Source: an uncultured Lachnospiraceae bacterium (GTDB lineage Bacteria; Bacillota; Clostridia; Lachnospirales; Lachnospiraceae). From it: a stretch of DNA of 64,000 nucleotides. The stretch lies in contig CAMEDC010000002.1 of the NCBI GenBank assembly GCA_945913255.1, positions 83,153 through 147,152 on the forward strand, read 5' to 3'. Numbering within the stretch: the stretch's first letter is position 1; the number at the start of each line of letters is the position of its first letter. The notes beneath the pieces were generated by a model. It was not told the origin of the DNA and searched no databases. It was given only the letters and a program-made list of their open reading frames with translations. This document shows positions 51,530-61,393 of the stretch, one piece after another. Both the position numbers and the translations under genes were made by a program.

Positions 51530-54103
51530 TTATTCCTCACCTTCAAAAAATATTCCCTCCTGAGAAACTGCTTTCTTTTTTATCTTCGCCCTGGGAAGCC
51601 ACTGCTTAATTTTCCGGCAGATATCCCTCATTTCAATGGGTTTCGCAACGAAATCACTCATCCCTGCCTGTAAAAACTCTTCTCTGGCCTCCGGCAGAAC
51701 GTTCGCCGTCAGCGCAAGGACCGGAACATTTTTATAGTAGTCCCCCTCCATCCGGCGCAGTCTCGCGGTCGTTTCGATTCCGTCCATTTCCGGCATCATA
51801 TGATCCATAAAGATAATATCATATTTCTTTTGCTGCACCATATGAAGGGCTCGCATTCCACTGGATGCCACATCCACATTCATCTGCAGCGGACGAATCA
51901 GACCTTCCTCCGTCTTTAAATTGACGGCGTTATCGTCCACAATCAGAATATTGGCTTCCGGTGCGGTGAAGTTCATATAATCATCATTGCAAAGATAGAG
52001 ATTATTTGTTTCATGGTTTAAAATCCTGCAGAAATTTGCAGAATACAGCGGTTTGGTAACCGTTACCGCATTTTTAATCCTGACATTCTCACGCAACGGA
52101 TTCTGAAGGACACAAATCTGGCGGCACATACCGGAAAGCCTTTCCCACTCCTCCTCCAGTTCCAGATATCCTGCATAGTCCGTGAAAAGATAGTCCATAC
52201 ATTCTCCCGGCTCACCCGCGAAATCCCACAACACATTCTCCAATCCATACTGCTCCAACAATGCACTGAAGTTTTCCCTGAGAAAAGAATGATTGAAATA
52301 GCATCCAATCCTGACGTCTCGCTTTCCTTCCTCCGTATCTGCAGGTCTTAATTCCGCTGCCAGCCGGTTTCCGACAACTTTCTGTCGGATACTGAACCGG
52401 AAAATACTACCTTTTCCGTAAACGCTTTCCACCTCCAGCCTGCCGCCCATCAGTTCCACAAGCTGCTTTGAAATGGATAGTCCCAGTCCGCTTCCCTCTT
52501 TTTCGTGATTTTTCTTATTGTCAATTCTCCGGAAGGATTCAAAAAGCTTCTTCAAATCCTCCTCTTTAATGCCCTGACCGGTATCCTGCACGGAAACGGA
52601 AAGTTCCAGATCCTCCGACCTTCTGTTCTGTACCCTGATGCACAGCTTCACATAGCCTTCCTCTGTAAACTTGATTGCATTGTTTACCAGATTGATAATC
52701 ACTTGTCGGATTCTGAGTGCATCTCCGTACAGAGTCTGGGGCAGTTCGGGGTCAATGTCAAACAAAAGCTCCACGTCCTTGTCCCCGATTCTGGTTAAAA
52801 AGATCATTCCAAAATCATTCAGCATGGACATCGGCTCATATTCTGCTTCCACCAATTCCATCTTGCCGGATTCAATTTTCGAGAAATCCAGGATGTCATT
52901 GATAATATTTAACAGAGCATTCCCCGAATTTCTGATATTCATCAGGTACTCTCTGTCCTGTTCCTTCTGTTCTTCCCTGAGCAAAATTTCCGTCATTCCG
53001 ACAATTGCATTCATGGGGGTACGGATTTCATGAGACATGTTGGAAACAAATACAGATTTTGCGCGATTGGCCTCCTCTGCCCGATCCTTCAGCTGTTTCA
53101 TCTCTTCCGTCTGGTTTTTTATGTATTCCGTATAATGGTAATTCTCCGTAATGTCGCTGATGACATACATTTTACCATAGTAATAATCTTTTTTGATAAT
53201 TTCTCTGCTGCTGACATCATAAATCCTGCCGTTCAATGCCAGCTTCTTTCCACGGCTGATATAGCTGTCCAGAAAACCCACTACCTCACGGCCTTCTTTG
53301 CATTTCAGCTGGGTAAAAATCTCGCCTGCATTGTGATTAAAATAAGCGACACCGCCTCCGTTATCCAACACAATCAGCCCTTCCGCCAATTCATCCACGG
53401 CAAGTTCCTGCACCATGGATAACAGTTCCAGGATATGACTCCTAAAAAGCGCCACGGAGAGAATCAGGGTAGAAATCAGATAGCCGGCAAGCGTTGTATC
53501 ATAGCCGCGGGTTACTCCTGCAAAATAAATCAACAGAGAAAACATCATTACAAGGACCATCACATAGAAAGCAACACACTGTTTCTTCCGAATATCGTTA
53601 TATTCCTTCCGATATACTCTGATGAGTACCACCTGTATCACAATCAGATAGACAACAATCAGACCGTTGTACAGCAGATATATAATGCCTCGTCCGAGCA
53701 CCAGATGGGGGAAAATACCTTCCTGGGTAAAATCGATGCTCTTGTAATACAGCGAATGCTTTTCGCAGGTCAGCACCAAAAAGACAATACTCACATGGAT
53801 TCCCGCCAACAACAGCATTAGCCATTTCGGAAGTTTTACACCGCAAAACTGAAAAATAAAAAGTAACATTCCCAGCACGATAAAGGGTTTTCCGAGATAA
53901 ATAAACTTAACGGCTTCGATTGCTTCCCTCGGGGTGGCTGCCTGCAGTTCAAACAGATATCCCACAAAATTCACCAGAAGGGCACTGTTTACCACCAACA
54001 ACAATTGCTGTTGTCTCGTCGGCTTCTGCATGAGGATATAAATGAATTCCACCATTAGAATCACGATTCCGAAATATTGTAATCCGACTAAAAAAGCGTG
54101 CAT
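51530..54103 (-). CDS. hybrid sensor histidine kinase with 7TM N-terminus
   Basis: About 857 aa. Residues 1-230 hold seven membrane helices (7TM-HisK type), then a PAS-like domain ([20 protein letters not shown]), HisKA with the phospho-His in [16 protein letters not shown], HATPase ([35 protein letters not shown]), a degenerate linker receiver, and a C-terminal receiver with D in [13 protein letters not shown]. The start at 54103 has GGGAGG 6 bases upstream. Signal unknown; no dedicated response regulator adjoins. Confidence 0.9.
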   Translation of the reverse strand: MHAFLVGLQYFGIVILMVEFIYILMQKPTRQQQLLLVVNSALLVNFVGYLFELQAATPREAIEAVKFIYLGKPFIVLGMLLFIFQFCGVKLPKWLMLLLAGIHVSIVFLVLTCEKHSLYYKSIDFTQEGIFPHLVLGRGIIYLLYNGLIVVYLIVIQVVLIRVYRKEYNDIRKKQCVAFYVMVLVMMFSLLIYFAGVTRGYDTTLAGYLISTLILSVALFRSHILELLSMVQELAVDELAEGLIVLDNGGGVAYFNHNAGEIFTQLKCKEGREVVGFLDSYISRGKKLALNGRIYDVSSREIIKKDYYYGKMYVISDITENYHYTEYIKNQTEEMKQLKDRAEEANRAKSVFVSNMSHEIRTPMNAIVGMTEILLREEQKEQDREYLMNIRNSGNALLNIINDILDFSKIESGKMELVEAEYEPMSMLNDFGMIFLTRIGDKDVELLFDIDPELPQTLYGDALRIRQVIINLVNNAIKFTEEGYVKLCIRVQNRRSEDLELSVSVQDTGQGIKEEDLKKLFESFRRIDNKKNHEKEGSGLGLSISKQLVELMGGRLEVESVYGKGSIFRFSIRQKVVGNRLAAELRPADTEEGKRDVRIGCYFNHSFLRENFSALLEQYGLENVLWDFAGEPGECMDYLFTDYAGYLELEEEWERLSGMCRQICVLQNPLRENVRIKNAVTVTKPLYSANFCRILNHETNNLYLCNDDYMNFTAPEANILIVDDNAVNLKTEEGLIRPLQMNVDVASSGMRALHMVQQKKYDIIFMDHMMPEMDGIETTARLRRMEGDYYKNVPVLALTANVLPEAREEFLQAGMSDFVAKPIEMRDICRKIKQWLPRAKIKKKAVSQEGIFFEGEE

Positions 54104-54186
54104 AGGCATCCTCCCTCACTATCTGCCTCAGCCTAAGGGTTCTCCTGCTATTCCCCCAAAAACACCTTCCCTCTCCGGTTCATCCG

Positions 54187-55473
54187 CTATTCTCCAAAGA
54201 ATACTTTCAACATCTCCACTGCATAGTAAGTATCCTTCACCCCCGCAGTTTCCACGGCCGAGTGCATGGCAAGCTGCGGTAGACCGATGTCCACACTGGA
54301 AACGGACACATGAGCCGTGGAAATATTCCCCAGGGTAGAGCCGCCCACCAAATCAGAGCGGTTTGCAAAGGTCTGAAAAGGAACCTTCGCCTGCTCACAG
54401 AGACTCTTCAGTTTTGCAGCAGAAACCGCATCTGTGGTATATTTCTGGCTTCCATGATATTTTATCACAACACCGCCGTTTAAGTAAGGTCTGTTGGTAG
54501 GGTCTGCCTTCTCGGGATGATTGGGATGCACCGCATGGGCATTATCGGCAGAAATCAGAAAGCTGCCCGCCACCATCTGAAGATATTCGCTTCGGCTCCA
54601 GCCCAGGCTCTCTCCGATTCTGAAAAGCATATCCTCCAGGAAGGTGGAATCTGCACCCTGTCTGGTACCGCTTCCCACCTCTTCATTGTCAAACACGGCA
54701 CATACGTTAATATACTGTGCGGGAACACTCTCACCAAACGCCCTTACCGCAGAATAGGCACACTGCAAATCATCCAGTCTGGGAGACATGACAAACTCAC
54801 CGTTTTCTCCCAGAATGCGTCCCTTCTCTCTGGTATACAAGAACAGGTCGTGCCCCAGAATATCCTCCTGCTTCACACCCGCTGCCTTCGCTATACGTTT
54901 CATAAATGCGTTCTTTTTTCTGCCTTCGCTACAATCCGCATAAAGAGGCAGCATATCCGTCTGGGGATTGTATTCCATCCCCTTGTTGATCTCTCTGTTC
55001 ATATGAATCGCAAGATTGGGAATCACCAGCAAATCCTTATCCACATTTACAAGCTTTGTAACCGTCTTGTCCTTCTCGCGGACCACCACGCGCCCCGCAA
55101 CGGAAAGAGCCCTGTCAAGCCAGCTTGACAGAATCATGCCGCCGTACTTTTCTGTATTCAGCCTGACATAATGCTCTTCTACGGCAAGTTCCGGACTCTC
55201 CTTCAGCTTAAATGTCGGGGAGTCGCTGTGTGCTGCCGTGATATGGAAGCCCTTCACCTCGCCTTCCGGCAGCCGGAAAGCAATGACAGAGGAATCGTTT
55301 CTTACCGCAAAATAGCCGTTTCCCGGCACAAGCTCCCAGGCTTCTTTCTCATCCAGTGCCAGAAAGCCCTGTTTTTCAAGCAACTTTTTTACATTTTCTA
55401 CGACATGGAAACAGCTTGGACTGTTCTCGATAAACTCCAGCATTTCCTTTGTACATTTCTGATATTCTTTCAT
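54187..55473 (-). CDS. M18-family aspartyl aminopeptidase
   Basis: 428 aa. Metal-site blocks ITAAHSDSPTFKLK, VFDNEEVGSGTRQGADS, SADNAHAVHPNHPEK and the final AMHSAVETAGVKDTYYAVEM are typical of M18 (ApeB/DNPEP-like). A cytoplasmic zinc aminopeptidase removing N-terminal acidic or other residues from peptides. Confidence 0.93.
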   Translation of the reverse strand: MKEYQKCTKEMLEFIENSPSCFHVVENVKKLLEKQGFLALDEKEAWELVPGNGYFAVRNDSSVIAFRLPEGEVKGFHITAAHSDSPTFKLKESPELAVEEHYVRLNTEKYGGMILSSWLDRALSVAGRVVVREKDKTVTKLVNVDKDLLVIPNLAIHMNREINKGMEYNPQTDMLPLYADCSEGRKKNAFMKRIAKAAGVKQEDILGHDLFLYTREKGRILGENGEFVMSPRLDDLQCAYSAVRAFGESVPAQYINVCAVFDNEEVGSGTRQGADSTFLEDMLFRIGESLGWSRSEYLQMVAGSFLISADNAHAVHPNHPEKADPTNRPYLNGGVVIKYHGSQKYTTDAVSAAKLKSLCEQAKVPFQTFANRSDLVGGSTLGNISTAHVSVSSVDIGLPQLAMHSAVETAGVKDTYYAVEMLKVFFGE

Positions 55474-55513
55474 TTCCGCATCCTTATTTTTTCAATGATT
55501 GTTTTCAACCACT

Positions 55514-56836
55514 TCATACCTTATCACAATCAGGATATTTGATTTTATCCTCTACCGTGATATCACGACCAAGCTGCACTTCGATTATTTTCAGCTCCGT
55601 GTCGGCATATATCGTATGTTTACACCCGGCAGGCATGGATATCACATCTCCCGGCTTAACCTTTCTCTCCTGCCCGTCAATGATTGCTCTTCCCTGACCG
55701 CTCATAATCGTCCAAACCTCGTTGCGATGCTCGTGACTATGGTAATGCAGGCTGTGTCCGGGCAAAAGAACTACCTTGATGGTCATACTTTCCTCCTGCA
55801 CATCCAGCACCGTAAAACTGCCCCAGGATTTTTCAGCGTACATAACCTGCCCTGTCATCTCATCCACAAAAGGCTTAATATAGCTGCTCTGCTCTTTATC
55901 CGAAATCAAAATGCCGTCCCCACTGGCAGCTATCACCATATTTTTACATCCCATACAAAGAATGGGAATATTCAGTTCATTGACCACATGCGTATTTTCA
56001 CAGGTATCATTCAGAATTACTTTACCCAGGCCATTTTCTTCCATGGCTTCCGAGAACGTGTTCCAGGTACCCAGATCCTTCCACGTACCGCTGTACCGCA
56101 GTACCTGAATGCTCGGCTCACGCTCTGCCACCGCATAGTCAAAGCTGATTTTTTTCTGGGAGGGATAGGTTTCATACAGATTCCGGTAATCCGTGAAGTC
56201 AAGCTGCTCATGGGCTTTTTTCAGCAAATAGCCCAGTTTGCAGGCAAATACACCGCCATTCCAGAGTGCTCCCTGTCGCAGATATTCCTTCGCCGTTTCC
56301 ACATCCGGCTTTTCCCGAAAGGTTGACACACGGCTGACTTTTTCCTTGTCTTCGGGAATGATATAACCGTACTTCTCACTGGGATAGGTCGGCTCCATGC
56401 CCATCAGAGTGAGATTTGCCTCCCCCTCTTCCGCAAGAAATGCAAGTTCACGAAGCGTCTCAAAGTAGGATAATTCCACATACGGGTCAACCGGGCAGAT
56501 AACAACCGCTTCTTCCTCGCCAACCTCCCGCACATCTTTTAAAAAAGCTGCTGCAAGACAAATCGCCGGAAAGGTATCTCTCCTGTCCGGCTCTACGCAG
56601 ATATTGACTTTATCACCCAACTGATTTTTGATTGCACTTACCTGTTTTTTCCCCGTTGCAATGGTGATGTCCGCATCTTTGTCAACCTGGGTAATCTGGC
56701 GATATACCCGCATAATCATGGATTCCGGCTCACCATCTTTCCCGGGAAGCATTTTGATAAACTGTTTGGAACGGATATCATTGGAGAGAGGCCAGAGCCT
56801 CTTCCCGCTTCCGCCCGATAATAAAATGATATGCAT
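55514..56836 (-). CDS. manC: mannose-1-phosphate guanylyltransferase (bifunctional-type ManC)
   Basis: 440 aa. Nucleotidyltransferase loop LLSGGSGKRLWPLSNDIRSK, FREKPDVETAKEYL, GTWKDLGTWNTF, then a C-terminal cupin (GHSLHYHSHEHRNEVWTIMS) as in type II phosphomannose isomerase fusions. Makes GDP-mannose, substrate for gmd. It begins 4 bases after the fcl stop and is the last gene of gmd-fcl-manC. Confidence 0.93.
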   Translation of the reverse strand: MHIILLSGGSGKRLWPLSNDIRSKQFIKMLPGKDGEPESMIMRVYRQITQVDKDADITIATGKKQVSAIKNQLGDKVNICVEPDRRDTFPAICLAAAFLKDVREVGEEEAVVICPVDPYVELSYFETLRELAFLAEEGEANLTLMGMEPTYPSEKYGYIIPEDKEKVSRVSTFREKPDVETAKEYLRQGALWNGGVFACKLGYLLKKAHEQLDFTDYRNLYETYPSQKKISFDYAVAEREPSIQVLRYSGTWKDLGTWNTFSEAMEENGLGKVILNDTCENTHVVNELNIPILCMGCKNMVIAASGDGILISDKEQSSYIKPFVDEMTGQVMYAEKSWGSFTVLDVQEESMTIKVVLLPGHSLHYHSHEHRNEVWTIMSGQGRAIIDGQERKVKPGDVISMPAGCKHTIYADTELKIIEVQLGRDITVEDKIKYPDCDKV

Positions 56837-56840
56837 AACT

Positions 56841-57782
56841 TTAGCGCTCCGCTCTCATGGGATTGTTTAAGAAATCCTGATACGTCAGGCGAATACCTTC
56901 CTCCAGCTCCGTGGTATAATGATAGCCCAGGGATTCCAGTTTGCTCACATCCAGAAGCTTTCTGGGCGTTCCATCCGGCTTGGTGGGATCCCATTTTATC
57001 TCACCTTCGTAGCCGACCACCTTTGCAACCAGTTCGGTCAATTCCTTAATTGTCAGTTCTTTTCCGGTTCCGAGATTTACCGTCTCGTTTCCACTGTAGG
57101 TGTTCATCAGATATACACAGGCATCTGCCAGGTCATCCACGTACAGGAACTCTCTCAAAGGTGCTCCGGTACCCCAGCACACCACTTCCCTTGCTCCGGA
57201 CTCTTTGGCCTCATGGAAACGGCGAATCAATGCCGGAAGCACATGGCTGTGCGTGGGATGATAATTGTCATTCGGTCCGTACAGATTTGTCGGCATCACG
57301 CTTATGTAATCGGTGCCGTACTGACGGTTCAGAAACTCACAATATTTCAAGCCTGAAATCTTTGCCAGGGCATATGCCTCGTTTGTCTTCTCAAGCTCTG
57401 AGGTTAAGAGACAGCTCTCCTTCATGGGCTGTGGCGCCATGCGGGGATAAATACAGCTGCTTCCCAAAAACATCAGCTTCTTACAGCCATTCTGCCATGC
57501 GGAATGAATCACATTCATCTCCAGAATCATATTGTCATACATGAAATCCGCCAACGCTTCGCTGTTTGCCATGATACCGCCGACCTTAGCAGCTGCCAGA
57601 AATACATAATCCGGCTTCTCCTCCGTAAAGAACGCCTCCACCGCATCCTGCCTGCAAAGATTCAATTCCGCATGCGTTCTTGTAATGATATTGGTATAGC
57701 CGTTCTTTTCCAGGGCACGGCAGATTGCGCTGCCCACCATTCCCCTGTGTCCGGCCACATATATTTTCGCGTCTTTCTCCAT
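56841..57782 (-). CDS. fcl: GDP-L-fucose synthase
   Basis: 313 aa SDR epimerase/reductase. Rossmann loop [33 protein letters not shown] with the catalytic Ser, [14 protein letters not shown] with catalytic Tyr/Lys, and the C-terminal [19 protein letters not shown]. Converts GDP-4-keto-6-deoxymannose to GDP-L-fucose for surface glycans. The second ATG (57782) has the better ribosome site spacing. Confidence 0.94.
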   Translation of the reverse strand: MEKDAKIYVAGHRGMVGSAICRALEKNGYTNIITRTHAELNLCRQDAVEAFFTEEKPDYVFLAAAKVGGIMANSEALADFMYDNMILEMNVIHSAWQNGCKKLMFLGSSCIYPRMAPQPMKESCLLTSELEKTNEAYALAKISGLKYCEFLNRQYGTDYISVMPTNLYGPNDNYHPTHSHVLPALIRRFHEAKESGAREVVCWGTGAPLREFLYVDDLADACVYLMNTYSGNETVNLGTGKELTIKELTELVAKVVGYEGEIKWDPTKPDGTPRKLLDVSKLESLGYHYTTELEEGIRLTYQDFLNNPMRAER

Positions 57783-57866
57783 CATTTTCCTTTACCTGCT
57801 CTCTGTTCTATAACCACCTGTAGCTATTCTCTGCCGGCTTCGTTTCTCGTTTTACCGGCTTGCGTC

Positions 57867-58910
57867 CTATTCTGCCAGCTTTGCTTCTCTCTTTGCCAGT
57901 TTCAAGTCATGCTCCGCCATGATGCGGCACAATTCCTCATAACTTGTCTTCTGAGGATTCCAGCCCAGAACTGTCTTTGCCTTTGTGGGGTCACCCCAAA
58001 GATTAACCACGTCGGTCGGTCTGTAGAAATCACGGCTGACCTCAACCAGAACCTTTCCGGTTGCCTTGTCGATACCTTTTTCCTCCAGTCCCTTACCCTG
58101 CCATTCCAGGTCAATTCCCACGTAATGGAAAGCCAGTGTCGTAAACTCACGTACCGTGTGCTGTACACCGGTTGCAATTACAAAATCCTCCGGTTTGTCC
58201 GCCTGCAGCATCAGCCACATACACTCCACATAGTCCTTCGCATAGCCCCAGTCACGCAGGGAATCCAGATTTCCAAGATAAAGCTTTTCCTGTAATCCAC
58301 AGGCAATCCGGCCTGCTGCCAGAGTAATCTTTCTAGTGACAAAATTCTCGCCTCTTCGCTCGGACTCATGGTTAAACAGAATACCGTTCACCGCAAACAT
58401 ATCGTAAGCATCTCTATATTCCTTCACAATCCAGAAGCCGTACTGCTTCGCAACAGCATAAGGGCTGTAGGGATGGAAAGGCGTATTCTCATTCTGCGGG
58501 ACTTCTTCTACCTTTCCGTACAGTTCTGAAGTGGATGCCTGATAAATACGGCACTTGTCTGTCAGCCCTGTGATACGCACCGCCTCCAAAATACGCAGCA
58601 CACCAAGCGCATCTACATCTCCCGAATATTCCGGTGCGTCAAAACTCACATGCACATGGCTCTGTGCTGCGAGATTATAGATTTCATCGGGTTTTACCTC
58701 TGAAACCACGCGAATCATGCTGGAAGAATCGGATAAATCCCCCTCATGAAGCCGAATGCTGTTATCTGCAATCAGATGATCGATACGTGCTGTATTACTG
58801 ACAGAGGCACGGCGCACAATGCCATGTACCTCATATCCCTTCTCCAACAGAAACTCTGCCAGATAAGAACCGTCCTGTCCCGTAATTCCTGTAATCAATG
58901 CTTTCTTCAT
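57867..58910 (-). CDS. gmd: GDP-mannose 4,6-dehydratase
   Basis: 347 aa [23 protein letters not shown] at the NADP site, [30 protein letters not shown], Tyr/Lys in [14 protein letters not shown], and [16 protein letters not shown]. First step from GDP-mannose to GDP-fucose; it leads the operon with fcl and manC. GAGGATA before the ATG. Confidence 0.95.
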   Translation of the reverse strand: MKKALITGITGQDGSYLAEFLLEKGYEVHGIVRRASVSNTARIDHLIADNSIRLHEGDLSDSSSMIRVVSEVKPDEIYNLAAQSHVHVSFDAPEYSGDVDALGVLRILEAVRITGLTDKCRIYQASTSELYGKVEEVPQNENTPFHPYSPYAVAKQYGFWIVKEYRDAYDMFAVNGILFNHESERRGENFVTRKITLAAGRIACGLQEKLYLGNLDSLRDWGYAKDYVECMWLMLQADKPEDFVIATGVQHTVREFTTLAFHYVGIDLEWQGKGLEEKGIDKATGKVLVEVSRDFYRPTDVVNLWGDPTKAKTVLGWNPQKTSYEELCRIMAEHDLKLAKREAKLAE

Positions 58911-58974
58911 AGTAATATCCTCATTTCCGGCTCTGTCAGACAGAACCTCTTTTTATTTTCCTATATAGTACATT

Positions 58975-59523
58975 TTAACGATAAACAATTCCCTTTGCGA
59001 TTTCTTCTGCTTTTTCCTCTCCGCAGAAAATTCCTGCAATTGCCAGACCGAAATCAAGTGCAGTCCCCATGCCTCTTGAAGTCACCACATTGTCGGAAAT
59101 CTCCACCGGTCCTGCCGTCACCTGCGCTCCCTCAAGATGACTCTCAAAAGAAGGATAACTGCATGCCCGTCTGCCTTTTAAAATTCCTCGGTGCCCAAAA
59201 ACACTCGGTGCAGCACAAATCGCCCCAATATACTTTCCGGCTTTATAAAAGGCATCTATCTGCGCCATCAGTCCTTCATGAGCCTCAAGATTCTGTGTGC
59301 CAAGCCCGCCACCCGGCAGAATCAGCATATCATATTCCGCAAAATCCGTTTCGGAATAGATTTTGTCCATTTTTACTTCAATCCCATGGGAACCTCTTAC
59401 GCTTCTGTCCTGCGTAATGGATACCATGTCAATCGCAAGACCGCACCTGCGGCAAATGTCTACCACAGCCAGCGCTTCTATTTCTTCAAAGCCTTCTGCA
59501 AAAAAGATTGCCAGTCTGCTCAT
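58975..59523 (-). CDS. DJ-1/PfpI-family protein
   Basis: 182 aa from the ATG at 59523 (AGAGGAAACAG upstream). LAIFFAEGFEEIEALAVVDI start, LILPGGGLGTQNLEAHEGL, nucleophile Cys in AICAAPSVFG, and MGTALDFGLAIAGI. Cytoplasmic DJ-1/ThiJ fold, often linked to stress or glyoxal repair; the exact activity is unknown. Divergent from the CYTH gene. Confidence 0.9.
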   Translation of the reverse strand: MSRLAIFFAEGFEEIEALAVVDICRRCGLAIDMVSITQDRSVRGSHGIEVKMDKIYSETDFAEYDMLILPGGGLGTQNLEAHEGLMAQIDAFYKAGKYIGAICAAPSVFGHRGILKGRRACSYPSFESHLEGAQVTAGPVEISDNVVTSRGMGTALDFGLAIAGIFCGEEKAEEIAKGIVYR

Positions 59524-59697
59524 TCTGTTTCCTCTCTTTCCACTATTCATTCGCATAGATACTATTAAGTATACACACATAAGAAGATTTTTTCAATTTA
59601 TTTAGATAATTTTCATGGTGAAAGCGAGAATAATGTGGTAAAATATTCATAAAGAATTCAAAAATCTTTACTTATATCATATAAGGAAACAATACTT

Positions 59698-60186
59698 ATG
59701 GAAATTGAACGAAAATTCACAATCAAAAAACTGCCTGACAACCTGGAAATCTATCCATTTCATCACATTGAACAGGCTTATCTGAATGCAATGCCTGTAG
59801 TCCGGGTCCGCAAAGAAGACGAAGACTACTATATCACCTACAAGGGAAGCGGTATGATGGCACGAGAGGAACACAATCTGCCTCTTACGAAGGAAGCATA
59901 TTATCATCTGCGGGAAAAAGCGGATGGTAAAATCATCTCCAAAAAACGCTATCTGATTCCGCTCCTGCATCCCGTTTTTGAGCCAGATGCTCCCACCCCT
60001 CCCGCAGATTATCAGCTCACCATTGAGTTGGATGTATTCGACCCTCCCTTTGCGCCTCTCATCATGGCAGAGGTAGAGTTCGGCAGCAAGGAGGCAGCAG
60101 AAGCCTTTGTTCCTCCCGCCTGGTTTGATGAAGATGTCACCTATCGCAAAGAGTATCACAATTCCTACATGGCATTACAGTCCTGA
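59698..60186 (+). CDS. CYTH-domain phosphatase-like protein
   Basis: 162 aa. Classic ExExK start (MEIERKFTIKKLP), RVRKEDEDYYITYKG, and LTIELDVFDPPFAPLIMAEV with EVEFGS near the end, all lining the CYTH tunnel. Members hydrolyse triphosphate compounds. AAGGA site upstream; divergent from the DJ-1 gene. Confidence 0.9.
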   Translation: MEIERKFTIKKLPDNLEIYPFHHIEQAYLNAMPVVRVRKEDEDYYITYKGSGMMAREEHNLPLTKEAYYHLREKADGKIISKKRYLIPLLHPVFEPDAPTPPADYQLTIELDVFDPPFAPLIMAEVEFGSKEAAEAFVPPAWFDEDVTYRKEYHNSYMALQS

Positions 60187-60195
60187 ACAAAATTG

Positions 60196-60241
60196 AAAAG
60201 CGCGACTCCAACAGCTCTGTACCGTTGAAGCCGCGCCTTTT
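60196..60241 (+). terminator. intrinsic terminator after the CYTH gene
   Basis: AAAAGCGCGACTCCAAC pairs with GTTGAAGCCGCGCCTTTT. Lies between convergent genes and may serve both. Confidence 0.7.
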
Positions 60242-60266
60242 GTATTTCCTCTCTTTCCGGCAATGC

Positions 60267-61205
60267 TTACCGAATTAAATAAACGAAGTATGCGGCATAA
60301 CCTGCCAGCATAATCGCACCGCCCAGTCTGGAAAGCTTTTGCTTCCGTAACACACAGACAAGCAACAAAACAACAGCTGAAATGGCAACCACACTGTCAA
60401 CCAAAAAATCCGCACTGTAAACCACCGGTGTAATCAAAGCCGTCGTTCCCACTACAAACAGGATGTTAAAGATATTGCTTCCCACAATATTTCCCACCGC
60501 AATATCTGTCTTGCCCTTTACTCCGGCAGTCACACTCGTTACCAATTCCGGCAACGAAGTACCAAATGCCACAATCGTGAGTCCGATAAATCTTTCGCTC
60601 ATGCCAAACATCACTGCCAATTCCGTTGCGGCATCCACCGTCACATCACTTCCGAATACAATCATGATACCGCCTACAACCACCATGAGAAGCATCTTCC
60701 AGACTTTGTCATTTTGCTCTGCCTCAGGTACCTCATCCATCGGCTGTCCGTTCTTGGCCAGCTTCAGCAGATATAGCAGGTAGACAATCATCAATACCCA
60801 GAGCACAACTCCTTCCAGCCTGCCCACGGTATTGTCTGTCAGTCCCATTACCGCCAGAATCACCGTAATTGCAATCGTAAACGGAATCTCATATTTCACG
60901 GTGGATTTCTGAACCGGAATCACACAGATCACTGCCGTCAGTCCCAGAATCACCAACACATTGAAAATATTGCTTCCCACTACATTTCCTATGGTAATTT
61001 CCGCACTTCCCTTCAAAGCAGAAGTAACGCTGACCGCGGCTTCGGGAAGCGAAGTTCCCATTGCTACTATGGTCAATCCAATCACCAATTGCGGAATACC
61101 AAGCTTGTCCGCGATTTTGGAGGCTCCCTCCACAAACCAGTCAGCACCTTTCATTAAAAGCACAAAGCCCACTACGAGTAACAGGAGTTGAATTACAATT
61201 TGCAT
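60267..61205 (-). CDS. CaCA-family cation antiporter (YrbG-like), Mn-riboswitch controlled
   Basis: 312 aa, ten to eleven helices. The two inverted halves each carry the signature: GTSLPEAAVS with GNVVGSNIFN, and GTSLPELVTS with GNIVGSNIFN. An Na+/Ca2+-type exchanger; regulation by a yybP-ykoY riboswitch suggests that Mn2+ or Ca2+ efflux is its job. Start ATG at 61205 with GAGGTAAAT; the frame extends to 61304 through the riboswitch region. Confidence 0.9.
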   Translation of the reverse strand: MQIVIQLLLLVVGFVLLMKGADWFVEGASKIADKLGIPQLVIGLTIVAMGTSLPEAAVSVTSALKGSAEITIGNVVGSNIFNVLVILGLTAVICVIPVQKSTVKYEIPFTIAITVILAVMGLTDNTVGRLEGVVLWVLMIVYLLYLLKLAKNGQPMDEVPEAEQNDKVWKMLLMVVVGGIMIVFGSDVTVDAATELAVMFGMSERFIGLTIVAFGTSLPELVTSVTAGVKGKTDIAVGNIVGSNIFNILFVVGTTALITPVVYSADFLVDSVVAISAVVLLLVCVLRKQKLSRLGGAIMLAGYAAYFVYLIR

Positions 61206-61233
61206 ATTTACCTCATTTCCGGTGCTCTCAGGT

Positions 61234-61277
61234 ATAAAAAAAGACTTTCGGCACCTGTTAATTGCGCTAAAAGTCTT
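61234..61277 (-). terminator. riboswitch-linked terminator
   Basis: AAGACTTT / AAAGTCTT arms enclosing a ~20-base loop and followed by seven T on the minus strand. The left arm is the 3' strand of riboswitch stem P1, so ligand binding should block the terminator. Confidence 0.8.
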
Positions 61278-61362
61278 GTTCTTTCTCAAATCGAAAGCGT
61301 GCAAACACGGTCATGAGACCGGGGTATGTTGCCACACGTTATAACTACTCCCTTTTAACTGA
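61268..61362 (-). promoter_or_regulatory. yybP-ykoY (manganese) riboswitch
   Basis: On the minus strand it begins AAAAGGGAGTAG and ends AACAAGACTTTT, the two conserved ends of this riboswitch class, with two arms between (CATACCCCGG, GGTCTCATGACC) . It lies immediately before a terminator and the cation-antiporter gene, a common target. Confidence 0.85.
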
Positions 61363-61393
61363 TAAAAAAGACTAACATTTTCGACAGGAAATG

